Below are positions 1-5,192 of a DNA stretch of 5,939 bases, one piece after another (within the stretch, counting starts at the first letter, position 1; each line of letters starts with the position of its first letter). The stretch spans positions 1 through 5,939 of the forward strand of contig JAKAAL010000301.1 of NCBI GenBank assembly GCA_021802375.1, written 5' to 3'. This DNA comes from Bacillota bacterium. GTDB lineage: Bacteria > Bacillota_E > Sulfobacillia > Sulfobacillales > Sulfobacillaceae. A program made the position numbers and the translations under genes. The notes under the pieces are model-generated. The model did not search any database. It saw only the letters and a program-made list of their open reading frames with translations, and was not told the DNA's origin.

Positions 1-17
1 TGCCGGATCGGACTCTA

Positions 18-34
18 ATCTGACGGGGTCAGAT
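18..34. repeat. Perfect 7-bp inverted repeat with GGG centre
   Basis: ATCTGAC and GTCAGAT flank GGG, giving a perfect dyad. No T-tract follows on either strand, so it is not a normal terminator. It could be an operator or the foot of a hairpin belonging to a gene beyond the left edge. Its role is unknown. Confidence 0.5.
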
Positions 35-46
35 GCCATAGCCTGA

Positions 47-223
47 CTAACATGACAGCCGAGAACGCGCCCAAACTGCCAGAACCTGGCTTATGGCGGA
101 AAAACCACGAATCGTTGCCATACCCCCTATTGGCTTATCGACCATGTCAAACTGACGAAATCCCCGAGTCCATTCGGATTGGGCAAACCATCGTAAGGCA
201 GTTTTATGGCTGATTGTGTCAAA
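47..223 (-). other. Possible relic or small ORF, unrecognised
   Basis: On the minus strand 58 sense codons run without a stop from just after a TAA (224-226) to a TAG (47-49). The inferred peptide contains readable stretches such as KTALRWFAQSEWTRGF and GGMATIRGFSAISQ. ATG codons occur at 145 and 121. The first has no clear ribosome binding site. The second has AGGGGG only about one base upstream, which is too close. I recognise no family. It may be a fragment of a decayed gene (for example from a mobile element) or chance. Confidence 0.15.
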
Positions 224-267
224 TTATGTCAGCGAAAATAGGTTACAAATCGACTTCGTTTTTCTTG

Positions 268-425
268 CGGATCATCCGTCACAACGCGGAAAATGAAAAG
301 GGAAACAACGTCTTTTGAATGAGTACAGGTATTTTAAGGTGGCTAAGACGGATTCCGCTCTCTATAACAGTGGGCGGACATTCTAACTAAATGATGCGAA
401 CAGACCTGATATAGCGGATTTCCGC
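268..425. repeat. Three CGGA-N(1-3)-TCCG palindromes upstream of the secreted-protein gene
   Basis: The dyads are at 268-278 (CGGAT C ATCCG), 349-357 (CGGA T TCCG) and 414-425 (GCGGA TT TCCGC). All share CGGA...TCCG half-sites and lie between the leader and the TTG start at 466. They could be binding sites for a dimeric regulator of that gene. Similar dyads also occur inside coding sequence (1893-1903 and 3621-3628), which weakens the case. Confidence 0.3.
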
Positions 426-453
426 CTTGGCGAAGGCTCGGAACAAGAAATAT

Positions 454-459
454 GGAGGG
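454..459 (+). promoter_or_regulatory. Ribosome binding site that fixes the TTG start at 466
   Basis: GGAGGG ends six bases before TTG at 466. The longer in-frame option, TTG at 427, would place this site inside the coding region and would put a charged, Lys/Arg-rich segment ahead of the signal peptide. The 466 start instead gives a normal signal peptide. Confidence 0.7.
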
Positions 460-465
460 TTGGAA

Positions 466-1527
466 TTGAAAACATTACGGTTTATTGTTGGCTTAATCGT
501 TTTAAGTGAGCTGTTATCTTCATCACCCAGTATTTCCGCTCAAAGTGTTTCTCAAGCGTCTAGGGAGTCTACGAACAACGTTACTCGCCCTCAAGTTATT
601 GTAACGGGAAAGCCCCTATCTTCTCCTTCGATTCCCCCAACAGCGATTACACTCAAACCAGGCCAGCCAATTCCGGTTCATGCGCGGATAGGACAAGTAT
701 TTGTCTCTCCCAAAATTGTACCGCCGAATTTTCACGGGCTCATTGTGCATGCGAATCCGGGCCAATCGGTGTCTATTAAGAATTATTCCGGCCCTGTCAT
801 AATCATGCCAACGTATCCTACAATAACTAAAATTATCCCTGCTCAGCAATCATTAATGAAATCTACAGCTTTCTTTTCTAATTTAAGTTATTCGAACTCT
901 ACTGCCGCGAAAACCGCGGTGCTATTTGCTGAATACATCAATGGGGCGTCATCGTATGGTGGAATTCTCGACTTTAATGGGACTTGGGTTACGGATAATC
1001 ACGTTTTAAACGACATTGATGTCAATCCCATGTCTCCGCCCCGATTTATTCAAATCGCCCATTCTGCGACCGGCGATGTGGCGGAGTCATACAATGTTGA
1101 GGATATCTATAGTTATACACTAGGCTTAGCCTCACCGTACAATGTCGGTGCACCGACGGGATCAGCCTATGTGATGACAGTGGTGAACAGTCCATCCCTA
1201 GGGCAAAGCGTCTTTGATTATAGCCAAATTCAGCGTTCATCTTTTGGTAATTATATTCAGAATGCATCCATTATCCGATTGCGTGTGGGACCAGGAGCCA
1301 ATGTATATCCTGATCCTATGACAAACATCTATGATCGGTTTAGTCCTATAGGAATTGTGACTAATGGGTGGTCAGGAACAGGCGTTTGGGACGCTCAAAA
1401 CCATCTAATCGCTATGACTGAAGGGGGGAGTAGTTCCAAGAATATGTTTTGGGGATTCAATGGCGGAGATATCCGAAACTTTTGCAATGAGGTGGGCATT
1501 GCGTATAATACATCCTATGGAAGTTGA
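466..1527 (+). CDS. Secreted chymotrypsin-like serine peptidase (putative)
   Basis: The 353-residue product begins at TTG 466, chosen because GGAGGG lies six bases upstream. Residues 1-25 form a signal peptide: MKTLR, a hydrophobic stretch, then SISA with predicted cleavage before Gln26. Export from the cell is therefore likely. Residues about 30-135 are rich in Pro, Ser, Thr and beta-type sequence and could be a propeptide or wall-facing domain. Residues about 145-353 resemble the trypsin/chymotrypsin fold. TDNHVL places the catalytic His at 179, and GWSGTGVWD places the nucleophile Ser at 303 (G-x-S-G-x-x-V). Asp213 in VEDIYSY is the best third member, because His-Asp and Asp-Ser distances of 34 and 90 fit the family. 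There is only one Cys, so no disulfides. Overall similarity is remote and rests on these motifs; substrate is unknown. The gene is more AT-rich than the GC-rich genes after 3040. It stands alone, followed by a weak hairpin and a 154-bp gap. Confidence 0.6.
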   Translation: MKTLRFIVGLIVLSELLSSSPSISAQSVSQASRESTNNVTRPQVIVTGKPLSSPSIPPTAITLKPGQPIPVHARIGQVFVSPKIVPPNFHGLIVHANPGQSVSIKNYSGPVIIMPTYPTITKIIPAQQSLMKSTAFFSNLSYSNSTAAKTAVLFAEYINGASSYGGILDFNGTWVTDNHVLNDIDVNPMSPPRFIQIAHSATGDVAESYNVEDIYSYTLGLASPYNVGAPTGSAYVMTVVNSPSLGQSVFDYSQIQRSSFGNYIQNASIIRLRVGPGANVYPDPMTNIYDRFSPIGIVTNGWSGTGVWDAQNHLIAMTEGGSSSKNMFWGFNGGDIRNFCNEVGIAYNTSYGS

Positions 1528-1550
1528 AATGCCATCAGGATCCTCCGAGA

Positions 1551-1574
1551 GTGGAAAAAGAACTTCCATCTTTT
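1551..1574 (+). terminator. Weak terminator-like hairpin
   Basis: GTGGAA (1551-1556) and TTCCAT (1564-1569) can pair with one G-T wobble around a 7-base loop, followed by CTTTT. It lies 23 bases after the stop of the secreted-protein gene, as a terminator would. The stem is short and AU-rich, so termination may be inefficient. Confidence 0.3.
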
Positions 1575-1681
1575 AGCGTGCGAATCCGTGCTTCGGTAAT
1601 GGAATGACTACACAAAACGTTTCCAACACAAACACACCAATCCGTGAGATGATGGGGTGAAAACAGAATAGGAGGCGCTGA

Positions 1682-2737
1682 ATGGAACCGTTACCTTCGT
1701 GGTACGTTGCGGCGTTGCAGCAAGCTTGGGCCGAAGACCGGGACATTCGCTATGGAATCGTCCACCGCATTGTTTCGCCTGTCATGGATTTCCCCGAACT
1801 ATTCCAGCAAATAACCCGTTTGCCGTGGCGGCAGTGGAGAGTGGGTGACAGACGAATAGTGGAAATAGGCTCAACATTACCGCATAGGATGACGGATACT
1901 CCGGCGATTGCGCATCGAATAGGTCATATATGGATTGGAGCTGAATGTGCATTGCGTCGGGTGTGGGGTACGCCCCCTTCTGCGTCCACATTATGGCTTG
2001 CTCGCGTCGCCCATTGGGATCTTTATCGTACCCAGGTCGGTGGGCTAATTGACGTAAATGATCATGTATTACAACAGATTGTTGCTAATCATCCCGATCG
2101 GTGTCAAATGAGCCGGGCTGAACAATGGGTGTTACGTCATCGGTGGGATCCGCAAAAATGGTATCCCTTTCACGAAGGAACCGGTGCTATGCGCCGAGCC
2201 CCCTTTTGGGGAATGTGGACCCTAGTTCCCAACCAAGCTGCTGTAATGGCGGATATGGATGCTCGTTGGGCATATCAAGCTCCAGCGCGTCTCATAACGG
2301 CTGTTATTGCGCGGACGGTATCCGCGGCGCTCATCCAGTCAACATCACCACCGATGACGAGTCTTCTATTTCGCTCGATCCACAGGCTGACTCCACGTCA
2401 CTACTTTTTGCGGAATTTGATCGCGACAGTGTGGAAACGATATCGTCAAGGGATCCGTTGGGAAGAGGCATTAATGTGGATTTCACAAGAGTTTCATTAC
2501 TACCCCTGGGATCACTGCGTCCCTAATTTCTTGATTGTGGTGATTGCCTTACTCTATGCGCAGCAGGACTTCGATCAGGCGTTAAAAATTGTTCAATATG
2601 CTGGATGGGATGTCGCCACTAACGCGTTGTTGACAGGAGTGTTCCTAGCCTTGCAAACCTCCATTGATCCCGACGAATCCTGGACTCCTCTTCTGTCTTC
2701 CGCAATTCACTCTATGGTCGTCCGTTTGCGTTCATAG
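1682..2737 (+). CDS. ADP-ribosylglycohydrolase (DraG/ARH) fold protein, degenerate metal site
   Basis: The 351-residue product starts at ATG 1682 with AGGAGG (1670-1675) six bases upstream. Its length fits the ADP-ribosylglycohydrolase/crystallin J1 superfamily, all-helical enzymes that remove ADP-ribose from proteins or related substrates using two metal ions. Three family regions can be read: MTDTPAIAHRI (70-80) in place of the N-terminal TDDT helix; GAMRRAPFWG (168-177) followed by a DxDA segment (191-194), matching the usual G-A-x-M-R-x-x-P block; and the C-terminal block from VPNFLIVVIALL (280-291) through DFDQAL to YAGWDVATNALLTG (306-319), matching the usual GWDTDCNAA/GxDTDT motif. The ligand set is incomplete: the first motif keeps one Asp (Asp72) and the last keeps Asp310 but has Ala312 for the second Asp. 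The separation of Asp72 and Asp310 is close to that in human ARH3. The sequence is unusually rich in Trp and His. There is no signal peptide, so it is probably cytoplasmic. It may be a pseudoenzyme, a binder of ADP-ribosylated targets, or an enzyme of altered specificity. No toxin or ADP-ribosyltransferase partner is visible. Confidence 0.75.
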   Translation: MEPLPSWYVAALQQAWAEDRDIRYGIVHRIVSPVMDFPELFQQITRLPWRQWRVGDRRIVEIGSTLPHRMTDTPAIAHRIGHIWIGAECALRRVWGTPPSASTLWLARVAHWDLYRTQVGGLIDVNDHVLQQIVANHPDRCQMSRAEQWVLRHRWDPQKWYPFHEGTGAMRRAPFWGMWTLVPNQAAVMADMDARWAYQAPARLITAVIARTVSAALIQSTSPPMTSLLFRSIHRLTPRHYFLRNLIATVWKRYRQGIRWEEALMWISQEFHYYPWDHCVPNFLIVVIALLYAQQDFDQALKIVQYAGWDVATNALLTGVFLALQTSIDPDESWTPLLSSAIHSMVVRLRS

Positions 2738-3042
2738 TAGACCCCAAAGGCATGGAGCGGTCCATGATGAGGATCTTCTGAACGTGCAGGACAGTTCGAC
2801 GGACTGTTCAATCATTTCCCCAATATCAATAATATGGATCAAGACATTCGAAGCAATCTCCGGACCGTGGTGGCGAGTAACTCTTTATCTTGTTGAGATG
2901 TCATGAGGGGAAACGTGATCTTTCTTGGCTCCCTATATCGTGAACCGCATCGGGTTCGTCACAGAAAAAGCAGCCATAATCTTCCTTCTTGGCGTCATCA
3001 GACGATGATCTCAACCCGTGTCGGAATGCTAGGGATGATGAA
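2738..3042. other. Intergenic region with two small dyads
   Basis: About 300 bases separate the convergent ARH-like gene and the winged-helix gene. CATGGA-GCGG-TCCATG (2751-2766) is a perfect 6-bp dyad directly after the ARH stop. ACAGTTC-GAC-GGACTGT (2791-2807) forms a 7-bp stem with one wobble. Neither is followed by a T-run, so neither is a standard terminator, though either could stop or stabilise transcripts arriving from either side. A minus-strand open stretch at about 2901-3020 contains a CFFC pair (YGCFFCDEPDAVHD) but has no start codon with a ribosome binding site. It could be a gene remnant. Confidence 0.45.
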
Positions 3043-3393
3043 CTAGGAGACAAAGCGTTGCTTGCGGCGGATGCCGTGACGATCCGGCGGCCCCAGCACG
3101 ACCCGCACGAGACCGGCCCGTTCGAGCCGTTGCAACCAGCGCCACGCCTGGCCCCGTCCCACGCCAAAGCGTTGGGCCAACAAATCCGACGTGATCGGCA
3201 TGCCCGACGGCCATTGCCGCACCGTACGCAACACGGCCGACCACGTAGGGGGAGATAAGACCGGAGAGGGAGGGGTGGGACGGACCGGCAAGATCCGACG
3301 CGGTGACGTGAACGGAACGACGCCCGGGCCTTCGGCAATGTCGGGTCCCCGGCGTAGGCGATCCCACCAGGTGCGCCATGTCAGACGTTGCAT
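3043..3393 (-). CDS. Winged-helix DNA-binding protein
   Basis: The 116-residue product is read from ATG 3393, preceded six bases upstream by a GGGGGG-type ribosome binding site. An ATG two codons earlier (3399) would abut that site and is less likely. Residues 1-50 are Arg/Trp-rich and then Pro-rich (around 37-49), suggesting a flexible arm. Residues about 51-100 form a winged helix-turn-helix: helix 1 WSAVLRTVRQW, then ITSDLLAQRFGVGRGQAWRWLQRLERAGLV-type helices 2 and 3 at 67-96, and a wing continuing to the basic tail RRKQRFVS. This pattern is typical of bacterial repressors and some plasmid or phage control proteins, so it probably binds DNA. It lies 41 bases downstream of the 71-aa gene on the same strand and is probably cotranscribed with it. 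It may act on the tandem repeat at 3671-3690. That is inference. Exact family is not recognised. Confidence 0.7.
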   Translation of the reverse strand: MQRLTWRTWWDRLRRGPDIAEGPGVVPFTSPRRILPVRPTPPSPVLSPPTWSAVLRTVRQWPSGMPITSDLLAQRFGVGRGQAWRWLQRLERAGLVRVVLGPPDRHGIRRKQRFVS

Positions 3394-3434
3394 GACCATC
3401 CCCCCTGATGTTCGGGGAACGTCTTCCGCCCCCG

Positions 3435-3650
3435 TTAATATCCTGGAATTTGCAGTTCTCGCAGGATCTGTGAGCCGTGCATTAAGCGAAAGGCCACATA
3501 ATCGGTGGGATCCGTGATCGTGGTCGCCCAGATCTCCAAGGCATCTGCTCCCGTCATCACCGCCGGATCCCAGCCGGGACCAAACGGCGGGGCTTGCGTG
3601 ATCACGGCCTGGATCGCGGCCGGATCCGTAATCCGTTGCATACAGTACAC
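3435..3650 (-). CDS. Small protein of unknown function (71 aa)
   Basis: The start is GTG 3650, chosen because AAGGAG (3662-3667) lies 11 bases upstream. A TTG 21 codons earlier (3713) would put this site inside the gene, and the next ATG (3641) is too far from it. The product starts with Met-Tyr-Cys-Met-Gln-Arg and contains ITDPAAIQAVITQAPPFGPGWDPAVM, a Pro/Gly-rich turn, then an acidic segment (GADALEIWATTITDPTDYVAF) and RLMHGSQILRELQIPGY at the C terminus. It has no signal peptide or membrane segment. I recognise no domain. It shares GC-rich composition with the winged-helix gene 41 bases downstream, and the two probably form a two-gene unit. A partner or ligand-sensing role for that regulator is possible but unproven. 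Confidence 0.6.
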   Translation of the reverse strand: MYCMQRITDPAAIQAVITQAPPFGPGWDPAVMTGADALEIWATTITDPTDYVAFRLMHGSQILRELQIPGY

Positions 3651-3670
3651 GTGCTCATTCGCTCCTTGTG

Positions 3671-3690
3671 ACAGATTAAAACAGATTAAA
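3671..3690. repeat. Perfect tandem 10-bp direct repeat, possible operator
   Basis: ACAGATTAAA occurs twice head to tail. It lies directly upstream of the ribosome binding site (3662-3667) of the 71-aa gene and overlaps the candidate -10 (3685-3690) on the minus strand. A 10-bp period places both copies on the same helix face, which suits cooperative binding by a regulator such as the winged-helix protein encoded downstream. Confidence 0.5.
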
Positions 3691-3713
3691 TAGGATGTAC
3701 CCATTCCGCACAA
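3685..3713 (-). promoter_or_regulatory. Candidate sigma-70 type promoter for the small gene pair
   Basis: On the minus strand TTGTGC (3713-3708) and TTTAAT (3690-3685) are separated by 17 bases. The -10 matches the consensus at five of six positions and the -35 at three. Transcription would start near 3679, inside the tandem repeat. A second option is TATACT at 3768-3763, which has a good -10 but no matching -35. Confidence 0.35.
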
Positions 3714-3800
3714 CCCGATCTTCAGAATGGGGACGCAATCGATATTTTGTGTGACTATGGATAGTATAGCGCGAAAAGGAAAAACGCGCCGTTCATCTCA

Positions 3801-3815
3801 CCGCCTAAGAGGCGG
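3801..3815 (-). terminator. GC-rich hairpin after the guanylate-kinase-like gene
   Basis: CCGCCT (3801-3806) and AGGCGG (3810-3815) pair perfectly around AAG. On the minus strand the hairpin lies 21 bases past the TAA of the kinase-like gene, where a terminator would be expected. The nearest T-run on that strand (3784-3774, with two interrupting C) is 17 bases further on, so the termination signal is not classical. The T-run itself sits in the loop of a GCGCG/CGCGC dyad (3769-3789). The hairpin could alternatively be a solitary end of an IS200/IS605-type element. Confidence 0.35.
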
Positions 3816-3836
3816 GAGACTTCTGGCGCAAGTACG

Positions 3837-4610
3837 TTAAAACGAACTCAATGTCCTGGCCGAAACAATTTTTTTGAGATCATCAATCGCTTGTGACAGG
3901 TCATCGTTAATAATAAGATAATCCGCTAACTGACGCGCCTCTTCAACTTCTTGCTGCATGGTCGGCCAACGCACGGCGAAATCGTGTTCGGACGTTCCCC
4001 GTTGGGCCAAACGCTGATGCAAGGTTGCGGGGTTGGGGGGAAGCACCGCCACAATGGTCGATTGTGATGACCAACGCTGTTTGATTGTCCGAGCCCCTTC
4101 GAGTCCCATAGAGATGACGACAATTTGATTCTGGTGTAACGTGTCTTGCAACGATGTCACAGGAGTGCCATACCATGTGCCATAGAGATATTCGCGCTCC
4201 ACTAAGTCTCCCTGGCGAAAGGCCACGTCAAATTGACTTGGTGTCACAAACACGTAATCACGTCCAGGCACTTCGCCCGGTCGAGGGGGGCGTGTCGTCC
4301 ACGTGATGATGCGATGCCCTAATCCCTCGCAGGTGAGAGCATTTGCTAAGGTTGTTTTGCCCGCTCCGCTGGGACCCACCAGCACAAAAATATGCCCTTT
4401 CATGGCGGCCGCGATATTCGGGGAATGTTTGGGTAAGGCGACGGCATCCCGCCCATAATGGGCATGAAAGAGTCCTTTGAACGGGTTTTCCGAGCGAGCG
4501 TTTGCAAAAAGGTCTAAGGTTTCAGGCGATGAGGGGATAGTGCCTACATAGCCCATAACCGCTGTCACTTTTAGCCAATCTTCTAGTAGACGGTGGACAT
4601 CACAATTCAT
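3837..4610 (-). CDS. Guanylate-kinase-like P-loop protein with N-terminal extension
   Basis: The 257-residue product is read from ATG 4610, which has AGGAGG (4624-4619) eight bases upstream. Residues 70-257 match a complete guanylate kinase (188 residues), the cytoplasmic enzyme that transfers phosphate from ATP to GMP. The Walker A loop GPSGAGKTT is at 79-87, the GMP-binding TTRPPRPGEV at 105-114, GRDYVFV at 116-122, YGTWYGT at 143-149, the lid Arg segment RLAQRGT at about 195-205 and a terminal IINDDL. Differences from housekeeping Gmk are clear. The usual W-A-E acidic GMP contact is replaced by R-E-Y (139-141), and the I-D-x-Q-G-A motif reads M-G-L-E-G-A (168-173), losing the Asp. Met70 sits exactly where ordinary Gmk begins, but no ribosome binding site precedes it, so the 69-residue N-terminal segment is probably translated. 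This segment (LLEDWLKV, then FKGLFHAHYGRD) has no recognised domain. The start overlaps the stop of the 36-aa peptide gene as TGATG. It may phosphorylate another nucleotide or act as a regulatory protein. Confidence 0.8.
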   Translation of the reverse strand: MNCDVHRLLEDWLKVTAVMGYVGTIPSSPETLDLFANARSENPFKGLFHAHYGRDAVALPKHSPNIAAAMKGHIFVLVGPSGAGKTTLANALTCEGLGHRIITWTTRPPRPGEVPGRDYVFVTPSQFDVAFRQGDLVEREYLYGTWYGTPVTSLQDTLHQNQIVVISMGLEGARTIKQRWSSQSTIVAVLPPNPATLHQRLAQRGTSEHDFAVRWPTMQQEVEEARQLADYLIINDDLSQAIDDLKKIVSARTLSSF

Positions 4611-4720
4611 CAGTATCTCCTCCTTAAAGTTATTGTGATCATCCCTTTTCGCGCCGATAACGTTCCGAGTAAAATCATCATACTCACAAGAAAGCCGGCG
4701 AGACACAAACGAAGGGGCAT
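4610..4720 (-). CDS. Small single-pass membrane peptide (36 aa)
   Basis: ATG 4720 is preceded by AAAGGA (4734-4729) with an 8-base spacer. The peptide starts MPLRLCLAGFLVSMMILL and continues GTLSARKGMITITLRRRY. Residues 5-22 are one hydrophobic helix, flanked by Arg4 and a basic tail (Arg24, Lys25, Arg33-35). It fits a membrane anchor with the tail in the cytoplasm, or an uncleaved or short signal peptide (LSA before Arg). Its TGA (4612-4610) shares a base with the ATG of the kinase-like gene, and the kinase ribosome binding site lies within its last codons, which explains the Arg-Arg-Arg run. Translational coupling is therefore likely. It could be a functional membrane partner or mainly a leader that sets kinase translation. 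No family is recognised. Confidence 0.5.
   Translation of the reverse strand: MPLRLCLAGFLVSMMILLGTLSARKGMITITLRRRY
4619..4624 (-). promoter_or_regulatory. Strong ribosome binding site of the kinase-like gene
   Basis: AGGAGG lies eight bases before ATG 4610. It supports this start over Met70 at 4403, which would give a standard-length guanylate kinase but has no such site. It lies inside the 3' end of the 36-aa gene. Confidence 0.8.
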
Positions 4721-4772
4721 GGGCCTGGTCCTTTCGAAAACCTGAGTGAAGGATTCTCGAAAGAATTTCTCT

Positions 4773-5048
4773 CTAACTGAAAAAAATCCTGCCTCGGGCC
4801 ATGCATCCGGTCAGATCGCTCAATACCGCAAAAGATGCCGCTATAAATAGAAAAACGGCTCCGGCAAGGGTAAGGTCATGGGGGGCCGTTCTGTGTCCAT
4901 AATGCGAGGCCCGTTCAGTCAGCGCAGTCAGAAGATTGTGCAAAACCGTGTGGCCTTCCGATAAAATATCGAGTGAACCCAATCCGGCAGTTTGTGGATG
5001 GGGGTCTAACTATTCTCGGAACAGTGCGCCAACAGTTTTTGGAGACAT
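4773..5048 (-). pseudogene. Small membrane-protein gene interrupted by TAG at codon 13
   Basis: ATG 5048 has AAAGGA (5063-5058) nine bases upstream and opens a frame that starts MSPKTVGALFRE. TAG follows at 5012-5010, and the same frame then continues for 78 sense codons to the TAG at 4775-4773. The intact version would be 91 codons. The continuing part has a hydrophilic middle (LTERASHYGHRTAPHD) and one transmembrane helix near the C terminus (LTLAGAVFLFIAASFAVL), then a basic tail ending RGRIFFS. A start at TTG 4982 (69 aa) is possible but has no good ribosome binding site. The simplest reading is a nonsense mutation, for example from CAG or TGG. Readthrough, a sequencing error, or use of the TTG start are alternatives. 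The terminator at 5144-5176 separates it from the upstream surface-protein gene. It precedes the 36-aa peptide gene by 52 bases and may share its transcript. Confidence 0.45.
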
Positions 5049-5143
5049 TGTGGTTTTTCCTTTCTTTGTAACCGGAAGGGTAGTCGGAAGGAGGGTGACG
5101 ACGTGTCAAGCCGTAACGCGTGCGCTGTGGGTTAACTCCGATC

Positions 5144-5176
5144 AAAAAAACCCGTCTCAGCGTAGGCTGAGACGGG
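5144..5176 (-). terminator. Rho-independent terminator of the surface-protein gene
   Basis: CCCGTCTCAGC (5151-5161) and GCTGAGACGGG (5166-5176) form a perfect 11-bp GC-rich stem with a 4-base loop. On the minus strand seven T bases follow directly (5150-5144). It begins 16 bases after the stop of the Cys-rich protein gene and isolates that transcript from the small genes to the left. Confidence 0.93.
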
Positions 5177-5192
5177 CACGGACGACTGGTGA

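Larger units (their letters stand above)
1..465. other. Leader region without a convincing gene
   Basis: No plus-strand reading frame with a credible start and ribosome binding site lies here. The segment holds a perfect 7-bp inverted repeat at 18-34, three short CGGA/TCCG palindromes (268-278, 349-357, 414-425), and two TTGACA-like hexamers on the minus strand (around 146-152 and 217-222) that lack good -10 partners. On the plus strand a TATAAC at 363-368 could be a -10 for the secreted-protein gene, but no matching -35 is obvious, so the promoter is unresolved. A 58-codon open stretch on the minus strand (47-223) may be a relic. Confidence 0.6.

Noticed and set aside
47..121. 24-codon ORF starting at ATG 121, minus strand
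   Set aside because: Its AGGGGG is about one base from the ATG, too close to act as a ribosome binding site, and the peptide has no recognisable feature.
427..465. Longer start (TTG 427) for the secreted-protein gene
   Set aside because: It would place the GGAGGG site inside the gene and add a basic, hydrophilic segment ahead of the signal peptide. TTG 466 has the right spacing.
1261..1263. Asn266 in QNASIIRLR as a mutated catalytic Asp, which would make the peptidase dead
   Set aside because: The motif resembles the usual DIALIRL, but only 37 residues separate it from Ser303, too few for the second barrel. Asp213 fits the spacing better.
2125..2526. 133-codon plus-strand frame inside the ARH-like gene
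   Set aside because: It is out of frame with a gene that has a strong ribosome binding site and family motifs, and its own composition is Ser-rich and featureless.
2901..3338. 145-codon minus-strand frame overlapping the winged-helix gene
   Set aside because: Mostly a GC-rich shadow with Arg/Cys-rich low-quality translation. Only its tail beyond 3043 is independent, and that has no start.
4780..4786. T7 run at the end of the TAG-interrupted frame as a terminator
   Set aside because: The sequence upstream on the minus strand forms only a very weak stem, and the run lies within codons.
5077..5109. TTGACA (5109-5104, minus strand) as the promoter of the TAG-interrupted gene
   Set aside because: The -35 is perfect but no acceptable -10 lies 16-18 bases away. 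The nearest, TACCCT, is 21 bases off.
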